From the NCBI GenBank assembly GCA_026770585.1, contig MU646467.1, forward strand, positions 500,504 to 510,633: 10,130 nt of DNA, read 5' to 3'. The stretch is from Baffinella frigidus (lineage: Eukaryota; Cryptophyceae; Cryptomonadales; Baffinellaceae). The notes below the pieces were generated by a model. That model had not been told where the DNA came from. It did not search any database and saw nothing but the letters and a program-made list of their open reading frames with translations. Numbering within the stretch: position 1 is the first letter of the stretch; every line of letters begins with the position of its first letter. The translations under genes and the position numbers were made by a program. This document shows, one piece after another, positions 6,045-10,130 of the stretch.

Positions 6045-6490
6045 TACCCTGCGTTCCCCTCGTGCTCCCCCTTCTTGTGAGCCTCGGTCGGACAGGTGAT
6101 GAGCCTCAATAGTTGACTCATGAAGGTAAGTTCTCTCTCGCTTGTGTGTGGGCCTTGCACTTCACACTTCTGCTCAGAGCCGCCCCCTTGTTTCCCGCGA
6201 ATCTGCAAGATTATTGTCAAGTCCGAGAAACCCCGAGGGTGTGGCCAAGACAACCCAACTCCCACGACTCGGAAACACTCAGGGAATTGCTGGGGTACCT
6301 CGGAGAGATTTGAAGGGCTGGCTGCAGCTTTCATGGCGAACTTTGCCCGCAAGTCTCGTGCAAAAACGCGGCCGAGCTGTGGCATTTCCCCACACACAAA
6401 CTGGCGATTTCGGCGGAAGGCTGCGATAAAATCCTTCTGATGAGCACCCTTTCTGACATGTCATCTAAAGAAAGGGCGGCTAACAAACCA
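6045..6490 (-). repeat. Dispersed repeat family A, copy A3
   Basis: Minus-strand orientation copy. From right to left it carries GTTTGTTAGCCGCC, ACAGCTCGGCCGCG, TTGCACGAGACTTGCGGG, the TTCCCTGAGTGTTTCCGA block, GTTGTCTTGGCCACACCC and the GGGGAACGCAGGG end. It is interrupted by a 91-bp insertion (6076-6166). The outer GCGCAGCATGAAC block present in A1, A2 and A4 is missing. Overlapping open frames exist on both strands, none with a domain I recognise. Confidence 0.8.
6076..6166. mobile_element. 91-bp insertion with TG...CA ends and 5-bp target duplication
   Basis: Family A copy A4 reads without a break through CTTCT at 7399-7403. In A3 the same flanks are split by this segment, and CTTCT is present on both sides (6071-6075 and 6167-6171). 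The inserted DNA starts TGTGA and ends TCACA. TG...CA ends with a 5-bp duplication resemble an LTR retroelement solo LTR, but 91 bp would be very short; a small MITE is the alternative. The first 14 bases (TGTGAGCCTCGGTC) recur on the minus strand from 6725 leftward. Confidence 0.85.
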
Positions 6491-6520
6491 TCACGATCTT
6501 TTTATTAATACTGGCAAGTA

Positions 6521-6621
6521 TCCCTCAAGTGGCCAGGCAGTCTAATTTGACGGCCAAGAGGTCCTAGGCAGGTCCTAGGGCCCTATGGTAGGGCGTATGA
6601 GCCTACTGGCCACTTAAGGGA
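6521..6621 (-). mobile_element. TA-flanked palindromic MITE, family 1, copy 2
   Basis: A 101-bp element with termini TCCCTCAAGTGGCCA / TGGCCACTTAAGGGA between TA dinucleotides (6519-6520, 6622-6623). The constant half is on the right (CCTAGGGCCCTATGGTAGGG, then GCGTATGAGCCTAC), so it is inverted relative to copy 1. The copy-specific hairpin is GGCAGTC-TAATTT-GACGGCC (6536-6555), paired except for one A/G mismatch. Confidence 0.92.
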
Positions 6622-6623
6622 TA

Positions 6624-6761
6624 CCCGCCTGTTATGACCCCGCTAGAGGGGAGGCGTCTCACAAGGCCCTGGGGCAACACGAGCTGAGACCAAACCTGAC
6701 GCTACCTGACTGACCGAGGCTCACACCTGTCACGCTTCGCGCTTCGCGCGCGAGAGGCATC
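6624..6761. other. Short unique stretch with a CGCTTCGCG run
   Basis: No gene seen. Contains the 14-bp match to the start of the 91-bp insertion (minus strand, ending at 6725) and a CGCTTCGCGCTTCGCGCGCG run at 6734-6753, similar to the GCGCGCGAAGC at the start of the window. Confidence 0.4.
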
Positions 6762-6840
6762 TCCTTTAGGTCCTTTAGGTCCTTTAGGTTTTGATTTCTC
6801 CCAACGTAGGCGAACACCTCGCTCTTGTCTCGAGAGGGGC
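6762..6840 (+). repeat. Dispersed repeat family 5, copy 4
   Basis: Three TCCTTTAGG units are followed by TTTGATTTCTCCCAACGTAGGC and GAACACC. It matches the first half of the copy at 3796. As there, a TGTAGGG-type variant array is nearby (6955-7046). Confidence 0.65.
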
Positions 6841-6896
6841 CTCATCAACCTGGGGGATGGCGCGATTGGTGTGTGCAGTGTGTGTGCGCAGTTGGG

Positions 6897-7089
6897 GAAC
6901 TACGTAGGTATGATCGCTGCTGGTACAGGGGGTTGGAGGGTGGGGGTTTGGGTGTCAGGTGTAGGGTGTAGGGTGTAGGGTGTAGGGTGTAGGGTGTAGG
7001 GTGTAGGGTGTAGGGTGTAGGGTGTAGGGTATTAGGTGTAGGGTGCAGGCACCCGAACTACGTACGTATGGGATCGCTGTGGGTACAGG
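6897..7089. repeat. Direct repeat flanking the TGTAGGG array
   Basis: GAACTACGTAGGTATGATCG (6897-6916, continuing to 6930) recurs as GAACTACGTACGTATGGGAT (7055-7074, continuing to 7089). The two copies of about 34 bp bracket the variant telomere-like array, as if a segment had been duplicated around it. Confidence 0.7.
6955..7046. repeat. Variant telomere-like array, TGTAGGG
   Basis: About ten near-perfect TGTAGGG units from 6959 to 7030, then two imperfect ones. It is the reverse complement of the CCCTACA variant at 3712-3797 and more homogeneous than the TTTAGGG array at 5709. Confidence 0.93.
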
Positions 7090-7111
7090 CTTCGTGGCCT
7101 GTGGGTAGGTT

Positions 7112-7147
7112 GGGGAACTCCGATGTAGTGGGGAACTCCGATCTAGT
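7112..7147. repeat. Two tandem 18-bp units
   Basis: GGGGAACTCCGATGTAGT (7112-7129) is followed directly by GGGGAACTCCGATCTAGT (7130-7147), with one difference. It lies in a 210-bp stretch between the TGTAGGG array and family A copy A4 in which I see no gene. Confidence 0.85.
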
Positions 7148-7299
7148 CGCCCCAGATACAGATGAGATATCGGTTTGGGGTAGAATTCTGGAAAAAAGCA
7201 TTGGACATCCCAGACGTGGGGCGGGGGAGAAAAGGGGTTCCACCCTGTTCTTTCCTTTCAAAACCGCAACGCCAAACCGCGTTTTGCCTTGATACAAAA

Positions 7300-7534
7300 A
7301 TCACTCACCCGCCTTGTTCCACACTGTACCCCAGCTGTCCCGGCCAGAGTGGCGTTCATGCTGCGCCCCAGGGGCCCTGCGTTCCCCTCGTGCTCCCCCT
7401 TCTGCTCAGAGCCGCCCCCTTGTTTTCCATGAATCCGGAAGATTAGTTTGTAAAGTCACTGTGGTGTGGCCAAGACAACCCCCCCCCCAACTCGGAATCA
7501 CTCAGGGAATCGCTGGAATGTTTTAGAGAGATTC
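7300..7534 (-). repeat. Dispersed repeat family A, copy A4 (partial, inverted)
   Basis: Minus-strand copy covering the outer half of family A: GCCTTGTTCCACACTG, CAGCTGTCCCGGCCAGAGTG, GCGTTCCCCTCGTGCTCCCC, then the TTGTTTTCC and GTGGTGTGGCCAAGACAACC blocks to CTCAGGGAATCGCTGG. It breaks off at about 7534, where copy A2 starts in the opposite direction. It contains the empty site of the 91-bp insertion found in A3. Confidence 0.8.
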
Positions 7535-8105
7535 CTTTGTTAGCCGCCTTTGGGACATATCAGCAAGGGCACTCAGACCGTTTCTATCCCTTAAGTGGCC
7601 AGTAGGCTCATACGCTCTACCGTAGGGCCCTAGGACCTGCCTAGGACCTCTTCGCCCGCAAATTTGGGCGGCTGGCCACTTAAGGGATACCAGCCGGAAA
7701 CTGGAGGGGGGGGGCCAAAAACGACAGCTCGGCCGCGTTTTGCACGAGACTTGCGGGGAAACTTCGCTCTGAAAGCTGCGGCTGAGCCCTTCTACTCTCT
7801 CAAAAGCACCCAACCGATTCCCCTGAGTGTCTCCGAGTCGGGGACTTGCCTTGGTCCACACCCTCAGGGAGTTCCCGACAGGCAAAAATCTCTGGGATTC
7901 GTGGAACATGGGGGCGCCCTTGAACAGAAGGGGGGGAACGGGGGGAACGCAGGGGCCCTTGGGCGCAGCATGAGCTCCACGCTGGCCGGGACAGCGGAGG
8001 AGCAGGGTGCTGGACGCTGGTACGACCGTGGGAGCGGGTCCGGAGAGCAGTGTGAGCTGGGGCCTTTCTTCATGGTCTGTGGGGGGACTCACAGGGCGAT
8101 CTCAG
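7535..8105 (+). repeat. Dispersed repeat family A, copy A2 (interrupted by a MITE)
   Basis: The longest copy: CCTTTGTTAGCCGCC at the left, a family-1 MITE at 7587-7687, then GACAGCTCGGCCGCGTTTTG, CACGAGACTTGCGGGGAAAC, GCTGCGGCTGAGCCC, a CCTGAGTGTCTCCGAGTCGG block, GGGCGCAGCATGAGC and the GAGCTGGGGCC end. It forms a head-to-head inverted pair with A4. A + strand frame here and one in A1 share the peptides RSM-x-x-TLAGTAEEQG and AAAEPF, but the opposite strand is also open and similar, so coding is not shown. Confidence 0.8.
7587..7687 (+). mobile_element. TA-flanked palindromic MITE, family 1, copy 3, inside family A
   Basis: A 101-bp element with termini TCCCTTAAGTGGCCA / TGGCCACTTAAGGGA, TA on both sides (7585-7586, 7688-7689). 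Same orientation as copy 1: constant half on the left, then copy-specific hairpin CGCCC-GCAAATTT-GGGCG (7653-7670). It splits family A between a CAGACCGTTT-type segment and CCAG..GAAACT; in A1 these are joined across TATATACCAG, giving an internal empty site. Confidence 0.94.
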
Positions 8106-8281
8106 GGTGTGAGGAAACCTTAAACCCTATGTGAGGGATGAAAGGGACGCTTTGTCCCATAGGACGAGGTGAAACACTGTGGGCAGGAAAAGTCGAAGAC
8201 TGTACCCTGAACGTGTAAAGTGCGCATGAAGGGTCTGTGGTGCTAGTCCGTCAAATTTTCATGGTCTGTGGGGGGACTCAC
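8069..8281. repeat. 24-bp direct repeat, 189 bp apart
   Basis: TTCATGGTCTGTGGGGGGAC plus TCAC is at 8069-8092 and again at 8258-8281. Each is followed by similar (A/G)GGGCG(A/G)TC sequence. The first copy is the end of family A copy A2, so the second looks like a detached or duplicated family A end. The DNA between shows no gene. Confidence 0.8.
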
Positions 8282-8327
8282 GGGGCGGTCCCGAAGTGTG
8301 AAGAGACTGGAGGATGGGCCCGCCATG

Positions 8328-8448
8328 TACAGGGGTACCTCGCTCATAAGAAACTGCCCCCCCCTAGGACCCTGCAGTAGGACTATGCCTAGGGCCCTAC
8401 GGTGGTCCTAGGGGGGGGGCGGTTTCTTATGAGCGAGGTACCCCTGTA
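8328..8448 (-). mobile_element. Long-armed palindromic element, family 2, copy a
   Basis: A 121-bp near-perfect palindrome. The left arm TACAGGGGTACCTCGCTCAT, AAGAAACTGC, C-run, TAGGACC pairs with the right arm GGTCCTAGG, G-run, CGGTTTCTTATGAGCGAGGT, ACCCCTGTA. Arms are about 44 bp. The central core CTGCAGTAGGACTATGCCTA, GGGCCCTACG is in reverse orientation relative to copies b, c and e. Confidence 0.92.
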
Positions 8449-8534
8449 TGCACCCTCTGTAGGTGTGTGTCAGAGCAGGACTTAAAGAGAGGTCATGCGA
8501 CCGTCCCCAGATTGGCGGGGTCGTATGAGCGAGG

Positions 8535-8766
8535 TACAGGGGTATCCCTTAAGTGACGGACGGGCGACTGTTCGCCTTAACTCGCCCTAGGCAGGTCCTA
8601 GGGCCCTACCGCAGGGCCTATGAGCCTACTGGCCACTTACGGGATATCGCTCATATGAAACCGCCCCCCCCTCCCTAGGGACCACCCTGGGACCCTAGGA
8701 ATAGGCCTACTGTAAGGTCCTGGGGGGGGGGCGGTTTCTTCTGAGTGAGGTACATGTACCCCTGTA
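8535..8766 (+). mobile_element. Family 2, copy b, split by a family-1 MITE
   Basis: TACAGGGG (8535-8542) is the start of a family-2 left arm. After TA comes the family-1 element (8545-8644), then TA, then TCGCTCATATGAAACCGCC (from 8647), the rest of the arm. The core CACCCTGGGACCCTAGGAAT, AGGCCTACTGTAAGGTCC and right arm to CATGTACCCCTGTA (8766) follow. The two bases CC expected in TACCTCGC are missing at the insertion site. The right arm carries an extra ATGTAC also found in copy c. Confidence 0.85.
8545..8644 (-). mobile_element. TA-flanked palindromic MITE, family 1, copy 4, nested in family 2
   Basis: A 100-bp element with termini TCCCTTAAGTG / CTGGCCACTTACGGGA between TA dinucleotides (8543-8544, 8645-8646). 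The constant half is on the right (CCTAGGGCCCTACCGCAGGG, then CCTATGAGCCTAC). The copy-specific hairpin is GGCGA-CTGT-TCGCC (8563-8576). Its left terminus is more diverged than in other copies (GTGACGGA instead of GTGGCCA). Confidence 0.9.
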
Positions 8767-8808
8767 CCCCTCTAGGCGCCTACGGCGTGGCAGACCCTGT
8801 TCTCGAGG

Positions 8809-8935
8809 TACAGGGGTACCTTGCTCATAAGAAACTGACCCCCCCCTAGGACCACCGTAGGGCCCTAGGCATAGGCCTGCTGTAGGGTCCTAGGATGAGG
8901 TGATTTCTTATGAGCGAGGTACATGTACCCCTGTA
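8809..8935 (+). mobile_element. Family 2, copy c
   Basis: TACAGGGGTACCTTGCTCAT, AAGAAACTGAC, C-run on the left pairs with GATTTCTTATGAGCGAGGTA and CATGTACCCCTGTA on the right. Core CACCGTAGGGCCCTAGGCAT, AGGCCTGCTGTAGGG. With copy b and its trailing spacer it forms a tandem duplication of about 168 bp (TACGGCGTGGCAG at 8781, TACGGCGTCGCAG at 8949). Confidence 0.92.
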
Positions 8936-8975
8936 CCCCTCAAGTGCCTACGGCGTCGCAGACCCTGTTCGCGAG

Positions 8976-9235
8976 GTACCCCTGAAACACGTGTTCGTGG
9001 TGTTTATGAGGGAAGTACCACGGACGTGTGTGCCGCGCGCGCGACTACAGGGGTACCTCGCTCAGAAGGAGGCGCACCCCCCTAAGACCCTACAGCAGGC
9101 TGATACCTATGGCCCTACGGTGGTCCTATCGGGGGGGGGAGCGCGGCTCCTTATGAGCGAGGTACCCCAAGTACCCCTGAAACACGTGTTCGTGGTGTTT
9201 ATTAGGGAAGTGCCACTGGCGTGCGTGCCGCGCGG
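8976..9235. repeat. Spacer duplicated 195 bp apart
   Basis: GTACCCCTGAAACACGTGTT, CGTGGTGTTTAT, AGGGAAGT and a GTGTGCCGCGCG end occur from 8976 and again from 9171 with few changes. A + strand open frame therefore shows two copies of a VPLKHVFVVF-like peptide, a by-product of this duplication rather than evidence of a gene. Confidence 0.85.
9046..9179 (-). mobile_element. Family 2, copy d
   Basis: Left arm TACAGGGGTACCTCGCTCAG, AAGGAGGCGC, C-run; right arm G-run, AGCGCGGCTCCTTATGAGCG, AGGTACCCC. The arm bases GGAGGCGCACC / GAGCGCGGCTCC differ from other copies on both sides, so pairing is partly kept. The core is in reverse orientation (CTACAGCAGGCTGATACCTA, TGGCCCTACGGTGG). Confidence 0.88.
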
Positions 9236-9256
9236 CATCTAGACTAGACGAGACTA

Positions 9257-9360
9257 TCCCTTAAGTGGCCAGGAGGGGGTCGAAATTGACCCCCAACAGG
9301 TCCTAGGCAGGTCCTAGGGCCCTACGGTAGGGCACACGAGCCTACTGGCCACTTAAGGGA
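9257..9360 (-). mobile_element. TA-flanked palindromic MITE, family 1, copy 5
   Basis: A 104-bp element with termini TCCCTTAAGTGGCCAGGAG / CTGGCCACTTAAGGGA between TA dinucleotides (9255-9256, 9361-9362). The constant half is on the right (CCTAGGGCCCTACGGTAGGG). The copy-specific hairpin GGGGGTC-GAAATT-GACCCCC (9275-9294) is the longest and most perfect of the five. Confidence 0.94.
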
Positions 9361-9420
9361 TACGCGGGCATCCTAGTGCCGCATCGCCTGGCCTCTTGCG
9401 ACCCCCCCATCCCGAGGCAG

Positions 9421-9527
9421 ACACCTCTCACAGGAAACTGCCCCCCCCCCCCCATAGGACCACCGCAGGGCCCTCGATAGGCCTTCTGTAGGGTCCTACT
9501 AGGGGGGTGCTGTTTCTTATGCACCGG
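9421..9527 (+). mobile_element. Family 2, copy e (decayed ends)
   Basis: CAGGAAACTG and a 13-C run on the left, core CACCGCAGGGCCCTCGATAG, GCCTTCTGTAGGGTCC, then GTGCTGTTTCTTATG on the right. The outer TACAGGGGTACC ends are largely lost or changed. Limits are approximate. Confidence 0.75.
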
Positions 9528-9548
9528 GAGGGAGGGGAACAGGGGCCT

Positions 9549-9657
9549 CACACCTTACGTAAGGAGCTGCGCCCGCTAGGACCCTACAGTAGGGCTGTGC
9601 CTAGGGCCCTATGGTGGTCCTAGGGGGGGGGCTGTTTCTTATGAGCGAGGTACCCCT
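9549..9657 (-). mobile_element. Family 2, copy f (left arm decayed)
   Basis: A diverged left arm (CACACCTTACGTAAGGAGCT, GCGCCCGC) faces a well-kept right arm (GGTCCTAGG, G-run, CTGTTTCTTATGAGCGAGGT, ACCCC). The core CTACAGTAGGGCTGTGCCTA, GGGCCCTATGG is in reverse orientation. Confidence 0.8.
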
Positions 9658-9754
9658 TCTTCTGGTGTGTTCTTGATTATTTCTTCTTCTTGTTCGCCTG
9701 CAAAGACAAGTTCGCGCGGGTCAGCACACACCCGATCCGTACGGCGTCGCAGGA

Positions 9755-9876
9755 TACAGGGGTACCTCGCTCATAAGAAAGCGCCCCCCCCTAGGAACCT
9801 ACAGGAGGGCTATGCGTAGGGTCCTATGGTGGTCGTAGGGGGGTTGGCGGTTTCCTTTGAGCGAGGTACCCCTGTA
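9755..9876 (-). mobile_element. Family 2, copy g
   Basis: Complete 122-bp copy: TACAGGGGTACCTCGCTCAT, AAGAAAGCGC, C-run ... GGCGGTTTCCTTTGAGCGAG, GTACCCCTGTA. TACGGCGTCGCAGGA lies just before it and TACGGCGTCCTAGGA overlaps its end, so it is bracketed by near-identical spacer sequence also found at 8781 and 8949. Confidence 0.92.
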
Positions 9877-10010
9877 CGGCGTCCTAGGATAAACACAGCC
9901 TCGGTGGGGGTGCATACATGCAGGCCGTGTTGGTAGTAATGAACGTCTCTCTCTAGATAAACCCTATCCGCGCGTCCCAGCATGAACCCCATCCACGAGT
10001 CAAACGACCA
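9877..10010. other. Unassigned spacer
   Basis: No gene or repeat family member seen. Contains a single C-strand telomere unit (AAACCCTA near 9959). Confidence 0.4.
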
Positions 10011-10013
10011 AAC

Positions 10014-10100
10014 AACTAACTAAGTAACTAAGTAACTAAGTAAGTAAGTAACTAAGTAACTGACTAACTAAGTAAGTAAGTAAGTAAGTAAGTAACTAAC
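10014..10100. repeat. AAGT/AACT tetranucleotide microsatellite
   Basis: About 21 tandem 4-bp units, alternating between TAAG and TAAC with one TGAC. The mixture of two unit types in blocks suggests slippage after one point change. Confidence 0.95.
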
Positions 10101-10111
10101 AAACCAACTAT

Positions 10112-10124
10112 CTAGGGTTTAGGG
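10112..10124. repeat. Short TTTAGGG stub
   Basis: CTAGGGTTTAGGG in G-rich orientation close to the window edge. It may be the start of a further telomere-type array beyond the window. Confidence 0.6.
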
Positions 10125-10130
10125 TCGACA

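Noticed and set aside
6120-6140. GAAGGTAAGTTC as a 5' splice site
   Set aside because: It matches the consensus, but no flanking exon with coding character is seen and it lies inside the 91-bp insertion.
7523-8134. Open frames of 189 and 156 codons on opposite strands
   Set aside because: Both cross the MITE insertion in family A or its repeat body. Openness on both strands fits GC-rich sequence better than a gene.
8910-9242. 110-codon frame with an internal peptide repeat
   Set aside because: The peptide repeat mirrors a 195-bp DNA duplication, and the frame reads through palindromic element d.
8328-9876. CRISPR-like array (palindromes with spacers)
   Set aside because: Repeats are over 100 bp, in both orientations, with irregular and themselves repeated spacers, in a eukaryotic context.

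Overview
This window is eukaryotic, non-coding and almost entirely repetitive. The tandem repeats are of the TTTAGGG / CCCTAAA telomere type and the one clear gene is a eukaryotic tRNA-Asp. TTTAGGG telomeres are known from plants, green algae, glaucophytes, dinoflagellates, chromerids and some apicomplexans, so an alga or alveolate relative with a moderately GC-rich genome is plausible. I cannot name the species. I found no protein-coding gene I can support: the longest open frames lie in GC-rich, repeat-derived or pyrimidine-tract sequence and contain no domain I recognise.

Layout. 1-184 is the 3' flank of a minus-strand tRNA-Asp(GTC) at 185-256, with A-runs suitable as a Pol III stop. 267-645 is copy A1 of a dispersed repeat, 'family A'. 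645-1145 is GC-rich unique sequence. From 1146 to 3797 the + strand carries C-rich telomere-like arrays (ten perfect CCCTAAA units at 3333-3402, then a CCCTACA variant array). These are interrupted by MITE-like elements and by an 89-91 bp inverted repeat whose two arms differ only in the length of one C-run. 3797-5705 holds several hairpin elements, a second family-3 MITE, a composite palindromic element (4402-4589) and a long CT-rich strand-asymmetric tract. 5709-5902 and 6955-7046 are G-rich-strand telomere-type arrays, so arrays on the two sides face outward. 6045-6490 and 7300-8105 hold three more family A copies, two of them head to head. 8328-9876 is a dense cluster of seven long-armed palindromic elements. 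The window ends in an AAGT/AACT microsatellite and a short TTTAGGG stub.

The most interesting system is a group of palindromic mini-elements. Five copies of family 1 (about 100 bp) sit between TA dinucleotides with the terminus TCCCTTAAGTGGCC; each also carries an internal hairpin whose sequence differs between copies while base pairing is largely kept. Seven copies of family 2 (about 105-130 bp, long arms with C/G homopolymers) and the composite element share a core with family 1 (CCTAGGGCCCTACGGT and variants) although their termini differ. Internal comparison shows nesting: one family-1 copy is inserted in a family-2 arm, and another is inserted in family A copy A2, with copy A1 acting as an empty site. 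Copy A3 carries a separate 91-bp insertion with TG...CA ends and a 5-bp target duplication, for which A4 is the empty site. No transposase is encoded here, so any mobility would be in trans.
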